Source: Anarhynchus alexandrinus (Eukaryota > Chordata > Aves > Charadriiformes > Charadriidae). Taken from it: a DNA stretch of 64,000 bases. The position numbers and the translations under genes were made by a program. Location of the stretch: positions 2,272,746-2,336,745 of the forward strand of contig VUYV01000074.1 of NCBI GenBank assembly GCA_008711295.1. The letters run 5' to 3'. This document shows, in pieces, positions 33,485 to 45,290 of the stretch. The notes under the pieces are model-generated. The model had not been told where the DNA came from and did no database searches. It worked only from the letters and a program-made list of their open reading frames with translations. Every line of letters starts with the position of its first letter. The first letter of the stretch is position 1.

Positions 33485-36314
33485 ATGTAATCCAACAGTG
33501 TTGTGTACCTGGCCTTTAGCAATACTGCTTCTTGACACATTCTGCTTTCTAGAAGCAGGTTCGTGCCCTGAGATTGTTACATATATCCCTATATCACAAC
33601 AATGGGCCCACAGAGTGATGCAGTGGATGGGTGACCTGCTGTACTGACTCTACAGTTTTAATTGGACTGTAGTAACTTTCAAGATAATTAAAATCCCTTC
33701 TGTGCAACCGTTCCATCTTCTGGGTCAGAGAGATTAAAACACAAGCCCACACACACCCGGGGCAGAGTTCTTGTTCTAATACCTTCTGAGCCCAGTGAGA
33801 CAGTTCTTCTGTACTGACTCAGAAGGAAAAGCACACTCTATTGAATCAGCAACACCACTTCCTTCCTTTGCAGTTCTATCATTCACACACTTACCGTGCT
33901 CTTCTTGAGAGAGCCAGCAAGAGCAGTCCTGAGGAAGAAAGGCTGGAGGTGCAGAGAAAATGTAGCAAAAGAGATATAGGGTAAAACACACTGGAGTGGG
34001 AAGGCAACCTTAATCCTCTGCAGCTGATATCTGTAATTACCGTGCTCTTTATTAAGCAATGTAGCTTGGCTGGAATGGGTATCACTGAGCTTAGCATCCT
34101 CCCAATAGCTGATGAAATGCACCATGTCATGCTGCCAGGGCATGAACGGTGGCTGTGGGGGCTGCTGTGGAGAAAGGGTCTTTGACCCAAGCAAAAGGGA
34201 GCAGCTGCTCTCACTAGGCTGTGCCATCTGAGGACCGTTGCACCAGACACAGCCGCCTCAGGATGTTTGTCACGGCCGGTCACAACAACACTGTGGTGAA
34301 TAGTTGATTTCCCTTCCCTGCTACAAAAACCCAGGGCAGCAAGACCCATCCACCAGCCCAGCTCTGCTGGCAGGATAATTAAAAGGTTTCCCTTTTTTCA
34401 AGGCCCACCATATTATCATGTTGGGCTCCGCTGGCTGAGGGAGGCCCGGAGTGGTGCAATCCCACATGCCAAGGCAGAGTGCAGGGGTGACAGCAAGGCT
34501 GAACTCCCCACTGCAGAACGGTGGTGTTGGCTGGTGCATTTTGGTGGCCAAGGGTCCAACTTTGTTGCCTTCCACTGCCTGCAGCTGGGAACTGCACATG
34601 GCCTCAGCCATGACGGGAAATGGGCATCTATAGTTCCAGATGCACTTAGCCATGGTTGGTACAGGTCATGCCTCCATGTTCCTGGTGCAGTCATTCAACG
34701 CTGGATTTCATGCAGTCCAGTGGAGAACGGGACAAGGAAACACCAGGCACAATCACAAAGCTTCACAAGGCCTTGAAGCTCCTTTTGTTGGGATGCTGCA
34801 AGTTTCAGGTACTGTTATGGGAGTGGATGAGTTTATAAAGCTTCATGTCTGGGCAAACATCATCTGCTGTCTCCACTTAGCCTCAAACCGATGGCACAGG
34901 CATGCGTGCAGTGCCCATTAACAGCATCACCAGCCAGGAACTATGTCAAAGGACCTGTTTACAAAGACAGGGAAAGAAACCATCTACCCATTTCCCAGGC
35001 TAATAGCAGTCATTGGGATTTATGTGGCACAGCTGGATGTGAAGCAGTCACCTATGGGCCAGTCCTCGAGCAAGCCAGCTCCTTGCTCGCTCAACAGTCA
35101 CGCTGGTTTGAGGCTGTGGGGGACATGAATGCAAGAGCAGACATGAGAAGGAAGGTTTTCTTTCAAGCTAGAGACATGGTAACAGGATTTGATTTTGACT
35201 TTGGCTAATTCTTTGCTATTTCAGCAGCGTTCTGATTTTTTTTACATTTTTTTTTCTTCTTTCTTTTTCACTAAACCTCTCGGAATCGTGTGAACCAGGG
35301 AGCTCAGAAGCTGGCTGAAATTTTTGCCCCGGGCTCTCAACATGTAAGATGTGTTCGTGTGTGTGAGTATGCATGTCTTCATACGCACAGATGAGTCATT
35401 CTTACTCTTGCTCGTGTTATTTCCGGGAGGGGGAAGTGAGGTGGTTTAATCCAAGGTAGGGGATAGCAGCACACAGACCTCCCGGCACGGGGAGATGCCG
35501 TGCATGGAGGGTTTTCTGGCTCGGTGGAGGTGGCTGGAAGGGGAACCTCCTGCTGCTTTCCTAGTGGGCAAAGCAGTCCTGTGCCCCCAGTGCCTCCGCT
35601 GGTCAGAAAGCGGCAGGCGTGTCTCATCTCCGTTCCCTCACTTTCCGTGTGTCACTGTGGGCAGAGGCAAGACTCAGAGAGGAAACCGCAAGTGGTCCGG
35701 GCTGCCGAGTCTCAGAAAACAGCAGAATGGGCTCCAGGTGCAGCCGGTTTGCTTTCCGAAGAACCTGGTGCATTGCTGTCTGTCCCTCTCCTGGGGAAAC
35801 ATCCCCTCCTGCATGTTTGCTGGGACATGCCGCCTTCCTCTGCCCCATCTCCCCTTCTCCTTCCACCACCTTCTCGAGTAGAGACTGACCTTTTTTGTCT
35901 CCTTGTTGTCCCTTCTTATTAAACCTATCTGATGGCTGGCAGATTTAGGGCTGGCAAAAAGGTGCATGCCCAATAAAAACTGACCCAGATTGTCACCCAT
36001 GATTTGTACTGAACTCAAATGGGACCGTTCCTGAGGCTCTCAGTTGTTTAATTCAGTGTAAGATGAATTATTTTTAATCATCTCACTCCTTCTGGATCCT
36101 GGCTGGGGACAGTACCGTCTATATTATCATATATTAAAATGGAACCGAGGTTGAAAATACACATCAGCAAAGCAGGCTGTTCCTGGGGTAATTTATGGCT
36201 CATCCTATAGCAGAGACCAGTGAGAATCCTCCAAGAAGGTGTGTCCTGCAGAGAAGGTGATCCTGAGTCTGGAGGATCAAAGAGTGCAGATAGGATTTGG
36301 GGAAACTTTTTTAG

Positions 36315-36383
36315 GCCAAGATCCATTGGTGCAAGCTCCATGGGAGTCAGAGGAGGGAAATCAGGCCAGGATCTGGCCCAGAC
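36315..36383. repeat. Palindromic dispersed repeat, copy 2
   Basis: Reads GATCCATTGG, then CTCCATGGGAGTCAG, then GGATCTGGCCC. This is the order of a dispersed sauropsid repeat in which a CCATTGAAGTCAATGGGAGTC-like palindromic core is flanked by GATCAGGCCC-like ends. Decayed but with core and right end both present. Non-coding. Confidence 0.5.
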
Positions 36384-39047
36384 TTTTGGTCATCACCTGT
36401 CTCGCATGGCCGGGAAGGGGAAGAGTGGTGTTGCCGGCTGAGCTGGAGGTGGTGTGCTGCACATCCAGGTACCCACGTTGCACCCCTGGTTTTGTCACAC
36501 GGCCTCTCTGTGTGTGGCAGGTGCCTCTGTGCTTTCTACCTATGCGTAGGTTTGGTGTCCCCACATTGCACGTCACCAGCGCAGACTGTCCTGGCTCCCT
36601 GGCTGCGCTCTTCTTGCCCCAGAGCATCGCCCTCATTACGACGTGTGTCGTGTTTGGAAATGTTCGCTCAGTGGTCAGGGCAGATGTACGTCTTTTGGGA
36701 CTTCTGTCTTCTGTGATGCTTTCTGCAAGCAGATGACATACAGGTCCCCTTGTACCCTCACACCATCTTCCTTCCTCCTGTGGTTCAGGACTTTGCAAAG
36801 GCCATTGGCAGCTTCATTTTTCTGCATGTTGCTGGATGTCTATTCAGAAGTATCACAAGCAGAGACATTTCCAGAGAGCTTTCAGGCACCAGGAAGAAAA
36901 TAAAGTCAGCAAACAGCTCCACTGGACTCTAAGTGATATTTAATACAACCCTGCCTCTTCCCTCTCCACGAAGATGAGATTTTCTTTGGAGGCAGCTAGT
37001 GGTTGTTTCTGCCTGCTGGGAAGAGGGAGCAGGCTGAAGCTTCCTCTGGGCATCAGTATAGGAGCCATCGATAAGATGAGTAGTACAAAAATAATTTCTC
37101 GAGGTTGCAGCAGAAACCTCAGCCTGAGGACGAACACCCCAGTTGCATCCCTTGCTGCAGTACTGGTGAGCACTGGGATCCTCACAGTGACACATATGAC
37201 TGCCCAGGGCTGCTCCAGAGTCAGGCAGGGACTCTGCAGGCAGGTTATCTACAGGTCTATGACCAAGAAACCAAAGCCAGTCGGGGACGTTCCTTCTACA
37301 TCCTTTCCCAGAGAAGGTCTATCTCTGGAGCACCATCTGAGTGCCTTTCCTGGGAGCTGGGAAGCTGCAGCCTGGCATAACTGGCTGTGGTAGCACTCAT
37401 GGAGAGGTACCCAAGCTGTAGGAAATCGTGGGACTCGTGCCAGCTTTGCTGCCTGCTATAGGGGCTTGCTGGAGAAGGTGGTGTTTCACCTGAGTTGTAG
37501 AGGCTTGGCACATCATAGTGGGAGGTGCAGAAGCTTTGGTGCAGGGTGATCTAGGAAGGCACATAAGGTCGGCACTTTTAAGAAGTCGTGGATTTTTTTT
37601 CCCAGTGACGTACAGAAGATTTTCATTAGTGTGTAGATGGACATAAATGGCTTTGCAGTTCTTCGTGTCATTCTGGAAAGTCCAGTTTACTTTCCCTTAA
37701 CTGGTGGAGCCTTTTCCAGGCACACAGAGAGGACAAAGGAATTAATTTCACTGAGTTATTTCCAAACAGCATCGGAACATGCCTTCAAAAGATTGATAGA
37801 GGAGATGGAGGACCTTGACACAGCAGCCTGATGGAGATCAGAGATGTCCTGATAATGTGGTAAGCCATGGCTGTGATTTTTCTAGTCTTTGGGAAGGTTA
37901 AGGGGAGGTCAATGCACATGGATGTGATAAGGACACTTGTGGTAGATGTTATGAACAGCCAGAGAGCCTGGGCTGATGCAACTGCACCAGAGCAGGTAGT
38001 TGTAGATGCATAGTGTTCCTGCTCTGAGCCTTGGGCCATGGTAAGAAATGCATATGTCTGTGCAGAAGGCCTTTATTAAAATGACCTCACCCATATGTAT
38101 ACATTTTAATCATGTCAGTGAATGCCTGCTGTGTTTATTTTTAATACAGTGCTTGTTTTGATGTTACAATTGTGATGGTGTGGATCTAATGGCGGTGACT
38201 CTTCATCTTAGGCCTCAAATCCAGAGCTGAAAGTGAAAAGACACTTTGCATTACTTTAAAATACAAAAGGGAATGTCCCTGGGCAAATTAATCCTTCATT
38301 TCCATTCTAGACTGTAGTCAGCTGTCTGCTGCCTGGAGTCCACAGTGCCCAAGTCGCTCTGGAGGTCACCTGAGGTCCCTTCTCCTGCAGCCTCCTGCAG
38401 CCAACTGATAGGTGACAGAAAGGCAAACAGACCTTTGGGGGAAGGTTCACTTATAGTCTGAACTTCAGTATGACCTCGAGGGTAAAACACACTCTTTGTG
38501 AATCCTGACTTTTCTTTGAGGGGCTGTTAATTCCCTCTTTCTTGCCCTGGATAGCTCAAAAAAAATCCCCAAGAGGAACGCATGTGCCCTACTACCCAGG
38601 TCTAGCGGGGCTTTCCGTCAGACACTGGTGGTGCTGGAGAATCAGTTACAGCAGCAGTTCCCACCCGCCCTTCATAGACGAGAGGTGTTAGAAAAAAAAG
38701 AAGTGAAAACTGAAAAGAGATCAGCAGAGATGTTGGCAGCCAGTCCGTGCGATGGAGCCTGAGGAAGACCAGGGATTTCTGACTTCAGCCTTGCGCTCGC
38801 GCGTTAAACTGTGGCGTTGTCACTGGGTCTGCAGAGATGTGGCAGTTTTGTAATGCATGACGTGTGCTGGTGACAGACAGGCAAGCCAGCGAGCCGACGG
38901 CAAGCTGCCAGCCTTCCCTTCACTTTGAACGCCCTTGGCCGTCCCGAGACTCGTTCCAAAACATTTAAATTGCTTAAGTGTGCAGCGATGTGTTTTAATT
39001 AATGCAGAAGAAGGGGGCAGTAAAACACAGGTCCCTTCAGTACTAAT
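36384..39047. other. Gene-free spacer
   Basis: No gene or named transposon recognised. The frames at 36239-36736 and 36974-37393 are chance-like. 38130-38310 is AT-rich and quiet. Confidence 0.4.
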
Positions 39048-39200
39048 TTGGCCTCGTGGTTGAGGCACAGGTGCTAGAAAGCTGGGAGTGCCTGGATCTG
39101 CCTCTGCCTCGTTGCAGCAAGAGCAGTGCCGCGGTTTCCCCAGCCTCGGTGGGGCTGACGGTGCTGAGCTACCTTCGCCAGGTGCCTGGGACACAGGGTA
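39048..39200 (+). mobile_element. CORE-SINE/MIR-type relic, plus strand
   Basis: The order of words follows a tRNA-derived CORE-SINE (MIR-type). GGCCTCGTGGTTGAGGCAC at 39050-39068 matches a tRNA-like head with A-box-type start. CTGGGAGTGCCTGGATCTGCC at 39082-39102 matches the B-box region. GGTTTCCCCAGCCTCGGTGG at 39133-39152 and CTGACGGTGCTGAGCTACCT at 39155-39174 match the conserved central core. Decayed and lacking the promoter-box integrity needed for transcription. A second relic in the opposite orientation follows about 240 bp later. Confidence 0.6.
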
Positions 39201-39437
39201 CCGCCGGAGAGGTGAGCACAACACACAAATATTCATGACATCTTCTTGGTGCTCTGTCTAGGAAACGAGCTCCGCAAAATAAACAGCAGGTTTATTATTA
39301 AACGGCAGAACCTGGAGACTGAAGCCGTCCTGTGACGCACTTTGTGAAAAGTTTTAGTAAGTGGCAGAGTTTCTTCCAGAGCCCTCTCTCCAAAGCGGGG
39401 CACGTGATAGCATCATACAAAGAGATTGCTGCTCCTG
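39201..39437. other. Spacer between two SINE relics
   Basis: Contains a TTTATTATTAAA AT-rich word near 39290 and GCACTTTGTGAAAAG at 39337-39351, which could be a SINE 3'-end fragment. Nothing else recognised. Confidence 0.3.
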
Positions 39438-39515
39438 TTGCACAGGTAGGGAACACAACTGTCACACAGCTGCACAACTTGCCCAGGAAATGTGGCATCA
39501 AATTAGGGCTTCACA
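39438..39515 (-). mobile_element. CORE-SINE/MIR-type relic, minus strand
   Basis: The plus strand reads as the complement of a SINE core. TTGCACAGGTAGGGAA at 39439-39454 corresponds to the antisense TTTTACAGATGGGGAA word, TCACACAGCTG at 39461-39471 to the CACACAG word, AACTTGCCCAGG at 39476-39487 to the ACTTGCCCAAGG word, and TGTGGCATCAAATTAGGGCTT follows in the expected place. Short and decayed. Confidence 0.45.
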
Positions 39516-40659
39516 TACACTGTCTGGAGGCTTTACCCCAAGACCATCTTTCATCAAAAAAAAACCCCAAACCATTTATGCATCGTCCTGGAGAAGGGAT
39601 ATTTCTAGGTCCATTATTTTCCCTATGAGCACAATGGGGAAAAGCAAAGTGGAAAACTTTCTGGGTCATAATTAATGTGAAAGGGATCAGATGATTTTTG
39701 AATTTTTAATGACACCTAGATTATTGGGGATTACACGTTGGCTCATGGAAGTGGCCCAGCTTCAGCATCTACATCCTAACCACGATTCTTTAACAGAGGG
39801 GGGATACCTTGACATGCCCATAGGAATATATTGTCTACTGCAATGCCAGCGACGCTTCCTTCTCAGAGACACTGACATTTTAAGCAATGGCTCAGCCTGT
39901 GAACTGGTCAGAAGTCCTGGTATCAGCTGACCTGGCCAGCCAGTGACCCTTCTGCGTTTGGAAATAAAAGGTCAAATTCTCAGGCAGGCTGCAATGGACT
40001 AGGACATTTTTGTGAGAGATTTCCCTTTCAAAAGCCACCCTGACTGAATCTTCTAAGCTCCTCTGATCCCCAGAATTTGAATGGCAGCTAGGGATGGCTT
40101 TGATTTTGTAGAAGTTTTATTGGGGAAATTTAACCAGCACCTGCAATTAGTCAGCGTGAGTCTTACCAGAATGGTCAGTTCCTTAATTTAATGAGCATTC
40201 GAACAGTGATTCATTTCAAAGTGGAACTTCGTTGTACTGCTGCAGAAAGAAGAAATGACAGAGAGGAACAAAGAGAATGAGGAAATAGTTGTTTTAGGCT
40301 GAAAACAGAGCAATATGTTCCTGGAAGTACACTTTCAGCCCCAATGCAGGCCTGGCTCAAGCCGAGGGAGGAATCCTTGTATACAGTTGGCTCATTTTTA
40401 ATTAACAAGTTTGGCCTGGCCTTGTCTCTTTAGGCCAAAGCTCTGCAAGGCTGCAGGTACTGGCTAACACCACGTGCCAGGCTGCTCTGCGCTCTGGAGA
40501 CGCGCAAGGAGCATTTTCTGGGCATTTCCTTGTTCCGTGAAAGCACTAACAGGTTAAATGCTTGCATAGAAGTGTAATAATAATGATTAATGCATTCCTT
40601 CCCAGGCTCTGGCCATTCTTCTGACATAATCTAACCTTCTTCAAGACTATAAATCCTTT
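39516..40659. other. Gene-free spacer
   Basis: Nothing recognisable apart from an A run near 39558-39565. 39650-39730 is AT-rich. Confidence 0.4.
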
Positions 40660-40725
40660 GCTCACACTGATGGGTGTTTGGTCCTGTAGTCTGACTGAAG
40701 TCAGTAGGAGAAGAAAGTGTTGCAC
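40660..40725. repeat. Palindromic dispersed repeat, copy 3
   Basis: CTGATGGGTGTTTGGTCCTG is followed by CTGACTGAAGTCAGTAGGAG, the CACTGAAGTCAATGGGAG-like core, itself containing the palindrome CTGACTGAAGTCAG. The flanking arm is only partly preserved. Non-coding. Confidence 0.4.
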
Positions 40726-41237
40726 CTCTCGCAAGATGAAATCCACCCATTCTTCACCAAGTATATGCCTTCCAGAGTAATAAAAGCAATGTAGCAACTA
40801 AGCCTGTAAATAAGAGATCAAGCTGAGAAATGAGAAAGCATTCATTGCCTGGGAAAAAGGCCTGGCAAAGCTCATGGTGGTGAAACCAAATGGAAATGTT
40901 GCAAACTTTCACCTAGAATAAACAATTCGAATCAGCTGGAAGCACTTTCCATCGCACTGGTTCCCAGGAATGGGGTTGCATCATTTTCTTGACACAAGGC
41001 TGCCAAAATCTGTAGCGACATACTAGAATCCTGATGATTAGCCAAGCTCTTGGCACACTTATATGGCTAGAGATTTTTATTTATTGTTATTTTTCTGGTA
41101 AGAATTGCTGGTAGATTAAAAATGGGAGGCAGGCAACACAAATACGTATTTATTTGGGTGGAGGAGACTTTGGCTTTAGGGTAGAATAATGTGTTGTGTT
41201 ACGTGGCAGCTTTCTGTCAGAGGACCTCAGACATGAA
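40726..41237. other. Gene-free spacer
   Basis: AT-rich unique sequence from 41040 to 41200 (TTTTTATTTATTGTTATTTTT). No gene or named repeat recognised. Confidence 0.35.
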
Positions 41238-41340
41238 ATACCATTATTAACCTCCCAGCATCGTCAGTGGCAGATGAGACATGCTCCATTCCTCAGATGG
41301 TCAAAAGCTGGCCAGAGATATTAAGCACCAAATGCTCTCA
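41238..41340 (-). mobile_element. MIR-like SINE relic, minus strand (tentative)
   Basis: ACCATTATTAACCTCC at 41239-41254, CAGATGAGACATG at 41271-41283, CTCAGATGG at 41292-41300 and AGAGATATTAAGCAC at 41314-41328 follow the order of the antisense MIR core (TATTATTACCTCC, CAGATGAGGAAAC, AGAGGTTAAGTGAC). The match is interrupted and relies on remembered consensus. Confidence 0.35.
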
Positions 41341-44300
41341 GATCCCCTTGAGTCAAGCCTGACTTGCTTCTCCATGGTTCTGAGGACCCTGGTCCATGTT
41401 TTTATATTAGCTTTTGAAAGCTGCCTGCGGCACATACAATTAGTAGGTGCTTTGGTTGAGGAGTTAGTGCCACACTAGGATCAGAGCTCAGGAGCTCTGG
41501 CTTTCTAGCTGCTTTGTTACGTGTCGGGTTATGTTTGGAAGCAGGGACACCGTCCCTTGGTGTTTGCACTTCAGAATTATCCTACTGTGAGAAAATCCTT
41601 TTTTTTTCTTTTCTTCACAAATGTCATCTTTCATTTCACGTCTGTTCTTCCAGCACTGCCTAACCCATCTGTTTCGATGGCTGCGTAGTCCTCGCTGCTT
41701 GCTGCTCTTGGTACACACAAACCAGGCACTGGAGCACCTCCTTCACCCACCTCATCTTCACCAGTTCTCCCAGAGTGCCTACTTCTTCTTTTCACCCTTC
41801 GCTGCCTGAGCCAGTATCATCCTGTTGTTCAGGGCAGCCTTTGTACACACTTCCTTTTTCTCTGAAACTCTAGCAACGCAAGAAGTATGAGCTCAGAAAA
41901 AAAAATTAAATAGCAATGGCGAGGTTTCCCTCTTTTTCTGCAGTGTGGCTTCCTTTGGGAATCCTGTTCATAACTTCTTGCCATTTGCGACAGCATCCCA
42001 GGAACCGAGCTGCAACGTAATACATCTGGGGCTAAACTTGAAGCCAGATGCAGACAGGCATACTGGAGCCGAGGGGAAGGAAACTGGGAAAGTTCAGACA
42101 TAACTGGACATCCAGCAAGGCCTTGCAAAGCCAACTGGCAGCCCCATCTTCCAGGGGGCTGTCTGAAAGCAGAGATTTGTCTGAATCAGAAACTTCCATC
42201 TAAACACGCATGAACTTTGAGAAGGGTCAAGTCCAGATTGGTTCCAGCTGGACTCCAGGTCCTGATAAGAGAGTTCCTCCCCTGGGCCTTGAGAGCATCT
42301 GAATCCTTGGGCAGCCTCTAAACTGACCTCTCCTTTCCAGAGTCTGCAAGATTTTTTACCCAGTTCCTAGGTCATGAGCTTGCAGCAGGAGACCAACCCA
42401 CTTTGGGATTGTTTGTTTCACTGTCCAGGGACATTTTTCTTTCTTCAGGGAGCTCTGCAAAGCAATTTTTCAGGAGGGGAGGAGATTCAGCATGACTCAG
42501 TGGTGTTTAAGAAACAGGGGAGACAAATGAGGAGATCCTAGAGGTACTTCCTTTCTAAATAGCTCAGAGATTAGTAACGCTTTGCCATAGCTGTAAATAG
42601 TTCACGCACAGACATGAATGCCAACAAGTGCTCTGGAAAGCTGCACCTCGCTACCCCTTGTTTTCAAAGCGCGTTTGTGATTTTTCAGCAACCACCTACC
42701 GAAGCCAAGAGAAAATAAAAAAGATCCCTGACCTTTCACTGCTCTGATTTCCTAATAATTTGGACACCTTTAATCCTTGCCTCAATCCGCAGGGCACGGT
42801 TGTGTAACGCAGCCACAGTCCAGGAAGGGCCTGGCACAAGAGAAATGCTGGACCTGGAACATCCTCGATGCGCGAAAAAGCAGGAGGGGTGCAAAGAGGA
42901 AGGCACGTCTGGGGGGTCACAACAGAACGAGCCATATTTCTGTGGCATCTGGGGAATCAGTCAGTGCGTGGAAGGCTTTTGCTTGTCACCGAAATGGCCA
43001 TGCAGAGTGGTCAGACAAGTTGGGCAGTGAACGCATGCACATTAATATTTGCTGTCACTGAGGTTGCAAAACAAAAGCAGACAGATCATTTCAGGACTTG
43101 GCCTCCTTATCTCCACCTACCACAGCCTATAAAGTTGCATAAGAAAACAGGACTGAATAGGAAGACGTTTGAGCTGGAAACCTGAAGAGAAATGGAGCAG
43201 ATGCAGCAACACCACATGGCAAAACTCCTTCAGAATGGGATTTTATGGTATGGCGAAGTAGTTCTGAGCTTGTCCCAAACCCTGACTTCAGGTCCTACCC
43301 AAGTTAGGCCAAAAGAAGTTAAAATTAAGGAGGCTTCTTTTGTGGTTTGTCATAGACTCTGTGATTATGGACACTCAAAAAGCTCATTCTACTGAAAGAC
43401 TCAAGGATGTGCACCCTGCTGGAAAACTTCCTTGTTTAATGCTTATAATTCCAGTATGCAAAAACTTAATGACTGAGAAAAAGAGGAAGATGTTCCTGCT
43501 GTGGTTTAGTGGTGACAAAAGGGTTAATCATCTCCCAACGCTCCTGACAGGGCTGCACTAAAGGCCATTCAAGTCCCAGCCTTCTCCTAGGCTGCGAGAG
43601 CAGCGCAGAGGGGACAACTCCTGCAGAAACAGGGTCCCCACAGAAACCCAGCGTGTAGCAGAAGAGACAAAGTGGCTCCAAAGTGCTTTTGATCTGTTGG
43701 AAACACTGGCTTTATTTTTAAAATGTGAAGATTTTTTTGTTTGGGAGACACGAGCATCTGCTTAGTGACTTCTGAGTGCAGGGGATACGCAACTCACTGG
43801 TGTCTTGCCAGGTAAGCAGCAAACAACATTAGGTCATTGCAAACAGTTCTCCTTGGGCTCCATCTGTCAGATAAGGACCATGTCACTGACAAGATGTTTG
43901 TGATGATGAACTCGCCTTCAGTTAAGAAAAGCCAAATGTGAAGCTCGTTAAGGAGAGAACCTGAGATACCCTCCCTAGACCAGCAGCAGCCGATTTGCTG
44001 CCGTCACTTGGTTCGTCTGTCATTAGCTCAGGTCAAAATGAGCTGCGTGAAGAAGAAATGTCTCTGTCATGACATGTCAGACCCGTGGAGCCAACTGAAT
44101 CCCAAGTGCAGAATCTGTTAGGGGCCACGGGGGTGGTTCTGGCTCCGAATTACCCACGGCCAATTATGTGTGAGTGACTGCGTGCGGTCAAGGCGTGCTC
44201 TGCAGCCTTCTCCGGGCTCAGCCTGCAGGAGACAAGCATGTGTTACAGCCTCACCTGCACCGGCTCTGGAGCAGCCCCTACTTAGTGGCCATTCAAGTAC

Positions 44301-44379
44301 GGTGCTGTCAAGGAAGAAGCACAACACCTAATAGTGGTGGAGATTAAGATGAGATTAAAAGAAAAGCTGTGATTCAGAG
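41341..44379. other. Gene-free spacer
   Basis: GCAGGGACACCGTCCCTTGG followed by TGTTTGCAC at 41541-41569 resembles the GCAGGGACTGTCT-TGTTTGTAC word of an ancient sauropsid repeat, too short to call firmly. 43000-43450 is AT-richer. No gene was recognised. Confidence 0.35.
44065..44079. repeat. Two overlapping 10-bp palindromes
   Basis: TGTCATGACA (44065-44074) and TGACATGTCA (44070-44079) are each perfectly self-complementary and overlap by five bases, giving three TGACA/TGTCA half-sites. TGACA words are recognised by TALE homeodomain proteins and ACATGT by Iroquois-type factors; binding here is inference. Confidence 0.6.
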
Positions 44380-44605
44380 GAATGACGCCATGGAAAACAT
44401 CAAGGAAAATGAGATGGAATGTGCAGTCATTAGCAGATTGCTTTATTTATGGCTACTGGACACTGCTGTTGTGCCAAATCTCAAATTTATTGCGTGCCGT
44501 GGATTTCTTCATTAAAATCATATTATCGAATTGTTATTTGTTGCAATTTGCAATGACCGTCCCCTTAGCTATTTTTACTTTTGCTCTGTGTGTGTGTGTA
44601 TGATC
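44380..44605. promoter_or_regulatory. Candidate conserved enhancer next to LINE relic
   Basis: An AT-rich block with CAGTCATTAGCAGATTG, CTTTATTTATGG, TTCATTAAAATCATATTA and TTGCAATTTGCAATGAC words and a short TGTGTGTGTGTATG run at the right end. It is free of transposon signature and resembles conserved homeodomain-type enhancers. The retrotransposon relic begins about 85 bp downstream. No coding potential recognised. Confidence 0.3.
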
Positions 44606-44689
44606 CTGTAAAAGCAGGCCAGTCTGTGGGGAGAGAGCACATTTCTAGTCGTGCTTTTTAAAAGGCACGGCTGATTTTCTCTGGGTCAC

Positions 44690-45290
44690 TCCCTTCTCTC
44701 CTCCATTTTGGCTTTGTGCTTCACCTCGCAGGCTGCACCGCAGTGGCTCCAAACCCTTTCCCTCCCAGTTATTAACGTTAAGCTGACAAGCTTTAAGCAA
44801 GGATTTTCAGGTGTCTTTATAAAGCTCATGTTGGCTGCTAGGTGTTCCCAGGAGGCTGCAGATCCTGGAATCTTCCACCCTGGCAATGTGCCCAGCCCAT
44901 CGCAACTGCGACCTTACCAAGATCTCAGTACTGGGATTTTGCAGCTGTTCAGAGGTCTCCAGACACCACAGCAAATGGTTTCTGCTCTCTGAGTCAGCCA
45001 GTTGCTGCTTTAGATGACGCAGACCCCAACCCTTTAAGGTTTTCCCACTGTTCTTTACCAGAACCACCTTCAGAGTTGACCTCCTTGAGATGGAGACAGA
45101 GCGACGAGTGGAGGTTGGCAAATGTGCCACTTGTCTTTAATTTGCTAACGTCAAGGTTTTTGGCAGCTGGTCTTGAAGGAAGGCACATGGAGATGGCAAG
45201 GTAGGGGAGAGCTGAGATCTTCAGAGTTGACGATCGGGTCAGCAACCAGCTCTGCACATCAGCTGTATTATTCCGAAACCACATCAACCC
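44690..45290 (-). mobile_element. Non-LTR retrotransposon relic lacking its RT domain
   Basis: Minus-strand translation shows two blocks typical of non-LTR retrotransposon polyproteins. The upstream block (about 45260-45030) reads ADVQSWLLTRSSTLKIS, then LDVSKLK, then EQWENLK, which I recognise as the linker between the endonuclease and reverse-transcriptase domains. The downstream block (44932-44762) reads LVRSQLRWAGHIARVEDSRI, then YKDT, a stop codon, and in the same frame KSLLKACQLNVNNWE. This is the C-terminal RWxGHxxR-plus-YKD region that follows the RT domain in such elements. Only about 100 bp separate the blocks, where the whole RT domain should be, and the blocks are in different frames. 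The call is therefore a dead, internally deleted copy. The clade (RTE-like or other) is not determined. No target duplication was seen. Confidence 0.7.

Larger units (their letters stand above)
30491..36314. other. Gene-free spacer
   Basis: Mixed sequence without recognisable genes. Minor features are pyrimidine-rich CTTCC repeats at 30880-30912 and a T-rich tract at 35239-35268. GAGCACCAAAAGCACTTTACAGAAA at 32047-32071 could be a short SINE 3'-end remnant but is too short to call. 34300-35100 is CpG-poor and unclassified. Confidence 0.4.
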
